Below are positions 1 through 5,441 of a DNA stretch of 5,538 nucleotides, piece after piece. Every line of letters begins with the position of its first letter. Position 1 is the stretch's first letter. The position numbers and the translations under genes were made by a program. The DNA comes from Bacteroidia bacterium (GTDB taxonomy: Bacteria > Bacteroidota > Bacteroidia > Flavobacteriales > Flavobacteriaceae), in assembly GCA_030425715.1 (NCBI GenBank), contig JAUIAA010000160.1, positions 1 to 5,538 on the forward strand. Direction: 5' to 3'. The notes beneath the pieces were generated by a model. That model searched no databases. It saw only the letters and a program-made list of their open reading frames with translations, and was not told the DNA's origin.

Positions 1-639
1 CCATCTACCAAGGATGGTGTGTATTCATTTTGCTCTGGAGGTGATCAAAAAGCTAGAGGACATCAAGGCTATGTGGGAGAGGATGGGATGCATAGGTTAA
101 ACATTTTAGAGGTGCAACGCTTGATTCGTTTTATGCCTAAAGTGGTAATTGCCGTTGTTCCAGGTTGGGCAGTTGGCGGTGGCCACAGTTTACACGTAGT
201 TTGCGATATGACATTGGCAAGTAAAGAACATGCTATTTTTAAGCAAACAGATGCCGATGTAACTAGCTTTGACGGTGGATATGGATCTGCATATTTAGCA
301 AAAATGGTAGGACAAAAAAAGGCAAGAGAAATTTTCTTTTTAGGAAGAAACTATACAGCTCAAGAAGCATTTGAAATGGGAATGGTAAACGCTGTAATTC
401 CTCATGATGAGCTAGAAGATACTGCTTATCAATGGGCACAAGAAGTCTTAGCAAAATCGCCCACCTCAATAAAAATGCTAAAATTTGCCATGAATTTAAC
501 AGATGATGGTATGGTGGGGCAACAAGTTTTTGCAGGGGAGGCAACCCGATTGGCTTATATGACAGAGGAAGCAAAAGAAGGTAGAAATGCATTCTTAGAA
601 AAACGTAAACCAAATTTTGAAAAAAAATGGATACCTTAA
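1..639 (+). CDS. menB: 1,4-dihydroxy-2-naphthoyl-CoA synthase (MenB), 5'-truncated
   Basis: This crotonase-fold enzyme of menaquinone synthesis closes the ring of o-succinylbenzoyl-CoA to give 1,4-dihydroxy-2-naphthoyl-CoA in the cytoplasm. The frame is open from base 1, so the start lies outside the window. About 212 residues are present, against roughly 275-285 in the family, so some 65-75 N-terminal residues are missing. Visible hallmarks are FCSGGDQK (bases 28-51, oxyanion-hole region), VGGGH (172-186), QTDADVTSFDGG (244-279), VGQKKAREIFFLG (310-348), and the C-terminal LAYMTEEAKEGRNAF with its conserved Tyr at 556-558. The Asp at 250-252 is in the place where bicarbonate-dependent MenB enzymes have Gly. 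This makes it the type that supplies the carboxylate from its own side chain, like the mycobacterial enzyme, whose Asp, Ser (here 265-267) and C-terminal Tyr it matches. The ending is intact. The MenB assignment is very secure because the SFDGG and KKAREI motifs separate it from other crotonases. Confidence 0.97.
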   Translation, partial: PSTKDGVYSFCSGGDQKARGHQGYVGEDGMHRLNILEVQRLIRFMPKVVIAVVPGWAVGGGHSLHVVCDMTLASKEHAIFKQTDADVTSFDGGYGSAYLAKMVGQKKAREIFFLGRNYTAQEAFEMGMVNAVIPHDELEDTAYQWAQEVLAKSPTSIKMLKFAMNLTDDGMVGQQVFAGEATRLAYMTEEAKEGRNAFLEKRKPNFEKKWIP

Positions 640-643
640 TTTT

Positions 644-699
644 AGTTAAAAGTTAAAAGTTAAAAGTGAAGAGTTAAAAGTTAAAAGTGACAAGTAAAT
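644..699. repeat. Seven-base tandem repeat array (AGTTAAA)
   Basis: Eight consecutive heptads fill most of the gap between menB and the next gene. They run in register as AGTTAAA three times (644-664), AGTGAAG (665-671), AGTTAAA twice (672-685), AGTGACA (686-692) and AGTAAAT (693-699). Five units are exact and two of the others share AGTGA, giving a higher-order pattern of exact units punctuated by an AGTGA variant. The array starts five bases after the menB stop and ends 17 bases before the next start. It has no coding role, no inverted symmetry and no recognisable promoter. I recall similar AGTTAAA-type repeats between genes in Bacteroidota genomes, but could not check this. The function is unknown; slippage-generated repeat length variation is the simplest view. 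Confidence 0.9.
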
Positions 700-715
700 A
701 GACAACCATTAAAAT

Positions 716-1324
716 ATGAAACTGATTTGTATTGGGCGTAACTATGCCAAACATATTGAAGAGTTGGCAAATGAAAAGCCAGAGAATCCAGTAATTTTTA
801 TCAAACCAGATTCTGCCATTCTTTTAAAAAAGAACCCATTTATTATTCCGCCTTTTTCTAATGATATTCATTATGAAGTAGAAGTTTTGGTAAAAATCAA
901 TAAAATTGGGAAGCATATTCAACAAAAATTTGCGCACAAATATTATGAAGAAATTGGCCTGGGGATAGATTTTACGGCAAGAGATTTACAAAGTAAACTA
1001 AAAGAAAAAGGTTTACCATGGGAAAAAGCAAAGGCTTTTGATGGCAGTGCAGTTGTTGGTAATTTTTATAAAAAAGAAAAATTTGAACTAGATAGTTTGG
1101 CTTTTCAGTTGTATAAAAACGAATCTTTAGTACAAGATGGTAATACCAAAAATATGCTATGGAAAATAGATGAAATTATAGCTTATGTTTCTCAGTTTTT
1201 TACCCTAAAAATCGGTGATGTGATTTTTACAGGAACCCCTGCAGGAGTAGGAAAAGTTGCTCCAAACGACCTCTTAATTGGGCATTTAGAAAAGGAAAAA
1301 GCATTTGAAATAAAGGTAAAATAA
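716..1324 (+). CDS. Fumarylacetoacetate hydrolase-family protein, FAHD1-like (acylpyruvase / oxaloacetate decarboxylase type)
   Basis: This 202-residue, single-domain FAH-fold enzyme is close in length and motif order to human FAHD1, which hydrolyses acylpyruvates and decarboxylates oxaloacetate. Residues 5-13 (CIGRNYAKH) form the N-terminal signature, and His13 and Glu16 match the catalytic lid pair of FAHD1. The divalent-metal site is Glu54 and Glu56 in HYEVEV plus Asp85 in GIDFTARDLQ. GLPWEKAKAFDGS (99-111) contains Lys106, which aligns with the conserved active-site Lys. FTGTPAGVG (171-179) is the C-terminal family signature. All expected metal ligands are present, so it should be active and cytoplasmic. 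The exact substrate cannot be told from sequence, because the family includes 2-keto-4-pentenoate hydratases and related enzymes. The ATG at 716 places the signature at the usual N-terminal position, and the upstream bases are A-rich without a Shine-Dalgarno. Its stop overlaps the start of the next gene by one base. Confidence 0.93.
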   Translation: MKLICIGRNYAKHIEELANEKPENPVIFIKPDSAILLKKNPFIIPPFSNDIHYEVEVLVKINKIGKHIQQKFAHKYYEEIGLGIDFTARDLQSKLKEKGLPWEKAKAFDGSAVVGNFYKKEKFELDSLAFQLYKNESLVQDGNTKNMLWKIDEIIAYVSQFFTLKIGDVIFTGTPAGVGKVAPNDLLIGHLEKEKAFEIKVK

Positions 1325-1794
1325 TGCTACAGCAAGAAATTGAAAGAAAATTTTTGGTAAACGGTGAATTTAAAATATATGCTAGTACACAGCATAAAAT
1401 AGAACAAGGTTATTTGTCTACCAACCCAGAAAGAACTGTTCGTATAAGAATTGCAGATGAAAAGGCATTTATTACCATTAAAGGAAAAAGTAATAAAGCA
1501 GGAACCTCTCGATTAGAATGGGAAAAAGAAATTACGGTAGAGGAGGCTAAAAAATTAATATCGATTTGTGAACCAGGCGTGATTGCAAAAACTAGATATC
1601 ATATTAAAGCTGGTAGCCATATGTTTGAGGTAGATGAGTTTTATGGAGAAAATAAAGGACTGGTAATAGCCGAAATAGAATTACAAAGTGAGGATGAAGC
1701 TTTTATAAAACCAGATTGGTTGGGTAAAGAAGTAACTGGCGATGCAAAATATTACAACGCCAGTTTAATTAAAAATCCTTTTAAAAACTGGTAA
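1324..1794 (+). CDS. CYTH-domain protein (triphosphate tunnel metalloenzyme, probable inorganic triphosphatase/adenylate cyclase-like)
   Basis: This 156-residue protein is made entirely of one CYTH domain, an eight-stranded tunnel that binds a triphosphate and divalent metal. The signature EIERKFLV is at residues 5-12 (Glu5, Glu7, Lys9 = ExExK). Basic tunnel residues follow in order: Arg40 and Arg42 (RTVRIRI), Lys53 and Lys55 (TIKGK), Lys89 and Arg91 (KTRY). Acidic residues are Glu65 and Glu67 (RLEWEKE), Glu102 and Asp104 (FEVDEF), Glu117 and Glu119 (AEIEL). Every charged position expected of an active enzyme is present. Small bacterial members studied biochemically are mostly tripolyphosphatases, and others are class IV adenylate cyclases or thiamine triphosphatases, so the substrate is inferred only to be a triphosphate. 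The ATG is embedded in the TAATG junction with the upstream FAH-family gene, indicating coupled translation. Its stop codon directly abuts that of the convergent peptidase gene. Confidence 0.93.
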   Translation: MLQQEIERKFLVNGEFKIYASTQHKIEQGYLSTNPERTVRIRIADEKAFITIKGKSNKAGTSRLEWEKEITVEEAKKLISICEPGVIAKTRYHIKAGSHMFEVDEFYGENKGLVIAEIELQSEDEAFIKPDWLGKEVTGDAKYYNASLIKNPFKNW

Positions 1795-1820
1795 TTATTT
1801 TGCATACAGCTTTTTACCAG
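1783..1820 (-). terminator. Candidate intrinsic terminator spanning the convergent gene ends
   Basis: Read on the minus strand, CTGGTAA (1820-1814) is followed after 19 bases by its exact complement TTACCAG (1794-1788) and then five T (1787-1783). One arm lies in the last codons of the M28 peptidase gene and the other in the last codons of the CYTH gene. The stem is only seven pairs with a long loop, so it is weak. It is supported by the T run, which appears only in the minus direction, and by the absence of any other room for a terminator. Confidence 0.35.
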
Positions 1821-3273
1821 CATCATAATATTTATCACCTTTTGTCCAGAACGGAGTTTTTACATCATTTGCAATAAGTCTGGCCGACAATACATAAGAT
1901 TGAAAAAATTGTACCAAATAATCATAGTTTAACGAGTCTGGATTATCTGCTGCCTGGTGGTAGTATTTGTTAATTTCTGCATCAAAACTTGTAAATCCAG
2001 GACAGTAAGTAGGAGCAGGGATACCTTTTTTAGCAAAATGTACATTGTCTGATCTATCGAATAATCCCTGCTCTGGAGCAGGATCGTCAATAGCGGTAAG
2101 TCCAAAATTAGTAGCAGCTTTTTTAATGTGCTCGCCAGCACTTGTCCTATTTAAACCAATAATAGTGGCTTTGCTTGTATCATTATAACCACCACCATCG
2201 CTATTAAAACAGAACACCATTTTATTTAAGGGTAAAACGGGGTGGTTTACATACCAATTGCTACCCAATAATCCTTTTTCTTCCCCTGTAAATAAAATAA
2301 ATAATGAAGATCTTTTGGTTGGGTATTTTGCAATATTTTGCGCCGCACTTAATACGGTAACTACACCAATTGCATTATCTCTAGCTCCATTATAAATGGA
2401 ATCATTTTCGGCATTAGGTTTGCCTACGCCAATATGATCGTAATGTGCGGAATAGATTATATATTCCTCTTTTAGCTTTGGGTCACTTCCTTCTAAAACA
2501 CCTACTACGTTTCTCGATGTAAATTGCTCAATTTTTCTACCTTCAATACTTATATTTGCTTTTAACGCTTTCGCGGAAACAATTGTATTTGCTTTGTCGC
2601 TATTAGTATCTTTTGCCCAAATTTGAAAGAATTTATCAGTATTATCTACTTCCTTGCCCGAAGACAATTGAACTACATCACTTCCTAAGTAATGTTGCAT
2701 GGATGCCCAACTAGAGTCGTCTAAAGTAACGAGCTCTACTACACCTCTAGCACCATGTCCTTTTGCTAAAGCTTTCTTTACGACCGACAACCTATACGAG
2801 CCTCTTAAATCGTTTGATTTTTCTGAACCACCTTTCACTACCACAACCTTTCCTTGAACATCTTTGTCTTTATAGTCTTCCTCCAATCCATAATTCAAAA
2901 AAATGGCATTGCCATTATAAGTTATGTTTTGACCATCTAACAAAATTAAATCCTCAATAGATTGGTTATTTAATCTTAATTTTAAAGCAGTTGGAGCTTT
3001 TTTCTTTTCCATGGCAACATTTTGGTAGTAGCTGCCATTCTCACCAATTGGTTTTACATTATAGCTACGAAGGGTGTTTGCAATATACGAAGCTGCAATA
3101 TCAATTTCAGGAGAACCTGTTTCTCTACCCTTTAATTCATCGGAAGCTAAAAAATAAATCTGACTTTCGATAGTTGATTTAGAAACGGTAGCATTTACTT
3201 TATCAACTTCTGATTGTGCGTAGGTAGTTAAAAATCCACCAATTAGAATACTTAAGGTAATTATTTTTTTCAT
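1795..3273 (-). CDS. Secreted M28-family zinc aminopeptidase with PA-like insert
   Basis: This 492-residue exported metallopeptidase of family M28 is expected to remove N-terminal residues from peptides outside the inner membrane. Residues 1-19 form a type I signal peptide (KK, hydrophobic ITLSILIGGFL, likely cut after TYA). There is no lipobox cysteine and no obvious type IX sorting domain. Residues 28-90 hold the family's N-terminal part (YFLASDELKGRETGSPE). About 115-250 form a PA-like insert (GKVVVVKGG, KGHGARGVVEL). The catalytic domain follows, with the two-zinc set complete: His277 and Asp279 in AHYDHIG, bridging Asp299 in ARDNAIG, Glu331-Glu332 (base and ligand) in TGEEKGLLGS, Asp359 in NSDGGG, and His439 in YYHQAADNPD. 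The ATG at 3273 gives a proper signal peptide. It is transcribed alone, divergent from cinA and convergent with the CYTH gene with zero spacing. The exact peptide specificity is not readable. Confidence 0.95.
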   Translation of the reverse strand: MKKIITLSILIGGFLTTYAQSEVDKVNATVSKSTIESQIYFLASDELKGRETGSPEIDIAASYIANTLRSYNVKPIGENGSYYQNVAMEKKKAPTALKLRLNNQSIEDLILLDGQNITYNGNAIFLNYGLEEDYKDKDVQGKVVVVKGGSEKSNDLRGSYRLSVVKKALAKGHGARGVVELVTLDDSSWASMQHYLGSDVVQLSSGKEVDNTDKFFQIWAKDTNSDKANTIVSAKALKANISIEGRKIEQFTSRNVVGVLEGSDPKLKEEYIIYSAHYDHIGVGKPNAENDSIYNGARDNAIGVVTVLSAAQNIAKYPTKRSSLFILFTGEEKGLLGSNWYVNHPVLPLNKMVFCFNSDGGGYNDTSKATIIGLNRTSAGEHIKKAATNFGLTAIDDPAPEQGLFDRSDNVHFAKKGIPAPTYCPGFTSFDAEINKYYHQAADNPDSLNYDYLVQFFQSYVLSARLIANDVKTPFWTKGDKYYDAGKKLYAK

Positions 3274-3351
3274 GTAAAATTATTTTAAGGGGTCTAAAAT
3301 ACAATATTTTATTTTGGTAATAATGAACACAAAATGTAATTATTATATAGA

Positions 3352-3380
3352 TTGTATTGTAACATACTTCTCTATCTTTG
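3352..3380 (+). promoter_or_regulatory. Bacteroidota-type promoter for cinA
   Basis: TTG (3352-3354) and TATCTTTG (3373-3380) are separated by 18 bases, matching the -33 TTG and -7 TAnnTTTG elements used by the Bacteroidota primary sigma factor. Transcription should begin a few bases after 3380, giving cinA a leader of only about 20-25 bases. This is the best match in the divergent gap 3274-3407, which otherwise holds AT-rich sequence with no visible gene. Confidence 0.75.
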
Positions 3381-3407
3381 TGGCAATCATAATAAAAATA
3401 ACAAAGT

Positions 3408-4676
3408 TTGCAAGCAGAAATAATTACCATAGGAGATGAAATTTTAATTGGTCAGATTACCGATACAAATTCTAAATGGATTGCCGAAAGATTGAATGAA
3501 ATAGGAGTTTCTGTTTATCAAATCACTTCTATTCAAGATGATAAAGAGCATATTTTAAAGGCTTTAGCAGAAGCGGAGGCAAATGCTGATATTGTAATAG
3601 TGACGGGTGGATTGGGGCCAACCAAAGATGATATTACCAAACATACCTTAGTAAATTATTTTGATGATGAATTGGTAATGTATGCAGAAATTGCCGAACA
3701 TATTAAAAAATTGTTTGCCATAATTAAATATCCATACACAGCATCCGATTTACAACAAGCCATGCTGCCTAAAAAAGCAACCATTTTACAAAACAACCAA
3801 GGAACAGCATCAGGTATGTGGTTTGAAAAATCAGGAAAAGTGTTTGTTTCATTGCCTGGGGTGCCTAATGAAATGAAAGGCTTGATGCAAAACCATGTCC
3901 TACCAAAATTGCAAAATAATTTTAAGCTTCCCTATATTCTACATAAAACCATTAATACTTATGGTCTAGGAGAAAGTAAAGTTGCGGAAAGAATTGCAGA
4001 CTGGGAAGATAATTTACCAAAGTTTATGAAGTTGGCGTTTTTACCTTCGTATGGGAAATTGCGTTTGCGATTATCAGTTAATGGTTGGGACAAGATCGCT
4101 ATGGAAAGTGCAATTGCCAATGAGATTGAAAAATTACATTTGATTATTGGAGATATTATTGTTGATTATGATAATGGAGATACGATAGAGCAGATAGTAC
4201 ATGATTTACTTACAAAAAACGAGCAATCTTTAGCTGTTGCTGAAAGTTGTACAGGAGGAGCAATTGCAAGTTTGCTTACCAAAATGCCTGGAGCTTCAAA
4301 GTATTTTTTAGGAGGAATGGTAACTTATTCAGAAAAAACGAAAAGAGAATTGCTAAAAGTTTCCGCGAATGCGATAAATAACCATACTGTTGTTAGCAAA
4401 GAGGTTGCGGAAGAAATGGCTTTGAACTGTAAAAGCATTTTTAAAACAGATTATGCAATTTCTGTAACAGGAAATGCAGGACCTACTACAGATAATACAG
4501 ATAAAACGGTAGGAGTGGTGTTTATTGGTGTGGCAACTCCTAATGACGTGATAGTTAAAGAGTTTAGTTTTGGTACTCCTCGTGAAAAAGTAATTGAAAA
4601 AGCGATCATAAAATCTTTAGAATTGTTGAGAAAAGAAATTTTAAAAAACAATAAAAATAGTTTGTTAGATATGTAA
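3408..4676 (+). CDS. cinA: CinA: nicotinamide-nucleotide amidohydrolase with molybdopterin-binding-like domain
   Basis: This full-length two-domain CinA has 422 residues, close to the usual 410-420. Residues 1-170 form the MoaB/MogA-like domain, with IITIGDEILIGQ (5-16), the signature TGGLGPTKDDIT (66-77) and LPGVPNEM (149-156). In studied homologues this part can hydrolyse ADP-ribose. A linker leads to the PncC-type domain (about 258-412) with AESCTGG (278-284), GGMVTYSEKTK (302-312) and TGNAGP (354-359). This domain converts NMN to nicotinate mononucleotide in pyridine-nucleotide salvage. The name 'competence/damage-inducible' is historical. The start is TTG: an in-frame TAA at 3399-3401 lies only two codons upstream. 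The family's N-terminal motif begins at once after the TTG, and the next in-frame ATG (3678) would delete the first 90 residues. The last codons carry the -33 element of the next operon. The function is secure, as both domains keep their motifs. Confidence 0.96.
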   Translation: MQAEIITIGDEILIGQITDTNSKWIAERLNEIGVSVYQITSIQDDKEHILKALAEAEANADIVIVTGGLGPTKDDITKHTLVNYFDDELVMYAEIAEHIKKLFAIIKYPYTASDLQQAMLPKKATILQNNQGTASGMWFEKSGKVFVSLPGVPNEMKGLMQNHVLPKLQNNFKLPYILHKTINTYGLGESKVAERIADWEDNLPKFMKLAFLPSYGKLRLRLSVNGWDKIAMESAIANEIEKLHLIIGDIIVDYDNGDTIEQIVHDLLTKNEQSLAVAESCTGGAIASLLTKMPGASKYFLGGMVTYSEKTKRELLKVSANAINNHTVVSKEVAEEMALNCKSIFKTDYAISVTGNAGPTTDNTDKTVGVVFIGVATPNDVIVKEFSFGTPREKVIEKAIIKSLELLRKEILKNNKNSLLDM

Positions 4677-4692
4677 AGAATTGTTATTTTTG
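4662..4692 (+). promoter_or_regulatory. Bacteroidota-type promoter for rpmB-rpmG-DUF4295
   Basis: TTG (4662-4664, inside the last cinA codons) and TATTTTTG (4685-4692) are spaced by 20 bases, fitting the -33/-7 consensus of this phylum. Transcription from it would give rpmB a leader of about 30 bases (A-rich just before the ATG), and lets the ribosomal genes be expressed independently of cinA. Confidence 0.75.
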
Positions 4693-4729
4693 CACCTCGT
4701 TTTGAATAAACAATTAATACAGTAAAGAA

Positions 4730-4969
4730 ATGTCAAGAGTTTGTGAGCTTACAGGTAAAAAAGCGATGGTAGGAAACAACGTTTCTCACGCTTTGAATAG
4801 AACCAAAAGAAAATTTAAAGTTAATTTGGTTAAAAAGCGTTTTTATTTACCAGCAGAAGATAAATGGATTACTTTAAAAGTTTCTACAAGAGCTTTAAAA
4901 AACATCAATAAATTAGGTGTTGAGGCAGTTGTAAAAGAAGCTAGAGCTAACGGTTACTTAAAAAAATAA
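4730..4969 (+). CDS. rpmB: 50S ribosomal protein bL28, zinc-free form
   Basis: This 79-residue bL28 is of normal family length. It begins with the family pattern SRVCELTGKKAMVGNNVSHA (2-21) and continues with TKRKFKVNLVKKRFYLP (25-41) and a central WITLKVSTRALKNI (47-60). It is a basic structural component of the large ribosomal subunit. Only one cysteine (Cys5) is present, so the zinc-ribbon version with two Cys pairs is excluded. The ATG at 4730 is preceded by an A-rich leader (AGTAAAGAA) with no Shine-Dalgarno. It is the first gene of a tight cluster with rpmG six bases downstream, and a consensus promoter lies about 40-70 bases upstream. Confidence 0.97.
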   Translation: MSRVCELTGKKAMVGNNVSHALNRTKRKFKVNLVKKRFYLPAEDKWITLKVSTRALKNINKLGVEAVVKEARANGYLKK

Positions 4970-4975
4970 GAAAAG

Positions 4976-5161
4976 ATGGCAAAGAGTAAAGGAAATAGAA
5001 TTCAGGTTATTTTAGAATGTACAAAGCATAAGGCTTCAGGAAAACCTGGAACTTCAAGATACATTTCTACAAAAAGTAAAAAAAATACTCCAGATAGATT
5101 AGAATTGAAAAAATTCAACCCTATTTTGAAAAAAATGACAATTCATAAAGAAATAAAATAA
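4976..5161 (+). CDS. rpmG: 50S ribosomal protein bL33, zinc-free form
   Basis: This 61-residue bL33 is a small basic protein of the large subunit near the E site. The family pattern is clear: RIQVILECTKHK (8-19), SRYISTKSKKNTPDRLELKKFNP in the middle, and a lysine-rich end (KKMTIHKEIK). Zinc-binding members have two Cys-x-x-Cys pairs. Here the first keeps only Cys15 (CTKH) and the second reads NPIL, so metal binding is lost. The ATG is six bases after the rpmB stop and the gene ends six bases before the DUF4295 start, so the three are surely cotranscribed. No Shine-Dalgarno is present. Confidence 0.97.
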   Translation: MAKSKGNRIQVILECTKHKASGKPGTSRYISTKSKKNTPDRLELKKFNPILKKMTIHKEIK

Positions 5162-5167
5162 GAAGTC

Positions 5168-5320
5168 ATGGCAAAAAAATCAGTAGCATCGTTACAAACT
5201 GGGTCAAAAAGATTGACTAAAGCTATCAAAATGGTAAAATCAGATAAAACTGGTGCATACACATTTGTAGAAAGCATTATGGATCCATCTAATGTAAAAG
5301 ATTTTTTAAATAAAAAATAA
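5168..5320 (+). CDS. DUF4295 family small basic protein, probable ribosome-associated
   Basis: This is a complete 50-residue reading frame, ATG 5168 to TAA 5318-5320. It begins MAKKSVASLQTGSKRLTKAI, continues with KMVKSDKTGAYTFVESIMDP and ends in KDFLNKK. It is strongly basic in the N-terminal half, with no signal peptide or membrane segment. The sequence and its fixed place directly after rpmG and before ftsY match the DUF4295 family of Bacteroidota. Six bases separate it from rpmG, and an intrinsic terminator follows 20 bases after its stop, so it is the last gene of the ribosomal unit. The context and composition suggest a ribosomal or ribosome-bound protein. I recall that a Bacteroidota ribosome structure described an extra large-subunit protein named bL38 that may be this family, but I could not check that here. 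Confidence 0.9.
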   Translation: MAKKSVASLQTGSKRLTKAIKMVKSDKTGAYTFVESIMDPSNVKDFLNKK

Positions 5321-5339
5321 TTTTACAAAACCAATATAG

Positions 5340-5375
5340 AAAAGCTACTTTCATAAATATGGAAGTAGCTTTTTT
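5340..5375 (+). terminator. Strong intrinsic terminator after DUF4295
   Basis: AAAAGCTACTT (5340-5350) pairs perfectly with AAGTAGCTTTT (5363-5373). The stem extends inward by a T-G wobble, a C-G pair and two A-T pairs to a four-base AAAT loop. The final arm runs into six T (5370-5375). It lies 20 bases after the DUF4295 stop and about 65 bases before the ftsY start, and should end the rpmB-rpmG-DUF4295 transcript. The reverse direction also has an A/T-rich stem but a shorter T run, so any activity that way would be weaker. Confidence 0.88.
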
Positions 5376-5398
5376 CATTTTCAAGAGCTTTATTTTGT

Positions 5399-5406
5399 TA
5401 ACTTTG
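5399..5406 (+). promoter_or_regulatory. -7 promoter element for ftsY
   Basis: TAACTTTG matches the Bacteroidota -7 consensus TAnnTTTG exactly and sits between the terminator and ftsY, giving a leader of about 30 bases. No clean TTG lies 18-21 bases upstream (only T-rich TTTTC around 5378-5382), so the -33 half is degenerate. Its position after a terminator supports independent ftsY transcription. Confidence 0.6.
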
Positions 5407-5441
5407 TGTCACTAAAAAATTAACCCTCCTAAGTATTGCGT

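Noticed and set aside
354..360. Search for defence, mobile-element or other unusual systems, including any sign of transposase, phage, toxin-antitoxin or CRISPR repeats.
   Set aside because: All open frames of real coding character are assigned to housekeeping or metabolic families. The only repeats are the short heptads at 644-699, and no terminal inverted repeats or target duplications were seen.
263..613. A 116-codon open frame on the minus strand opposite menB.
   Set aside because: It lies wholly inside the conserved menB coding sequence, encodes a leucine/phenylalanine-rich low-complexity product typical of antisense reading, and has no promoter or family motif.
3330..3338. Possible minus-strand -7 element for the M28 peptidase (TACATTTTG when read on the minus strand).
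   Set aside because: It has three rather than two bases between TA and TTTG, and no TTG lies at the right distance upstream, so it does not meet the consensus well enough to annotate.
3298..3358. Inverted repeat AATACAAT (3298-3305) and ATTGTATT (3351-3358) in the divergent cinA/peptidase gap, the right arm covering the cinA -33 TTG.
   Set aside because: Eight AT-rich bases with a 45-base spacer are easily found by chance in such DNA; no second copy or regulator gene nearby supports an operator.
3203..3430. A 75-codon minus-strand frame across the peptidase start and the cinA promoter.
   Set aside because: It would overlap the peptidase signal peptide region in another frame and cover the cinA promoter; the product (many Y, I, K, N) looks like translated AT-rich intergenic DNA.
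5424..5430. CCCTCCT in the ftsY leader, resembling the anti-Shine-Dalgarno end of 16S rRNA.
   Set aside because: It has the polarity of rRNA rather than of a ribosome binding site, there is no matching AGGAGG in the leader to pair with, and a seven-base match is likely chance.
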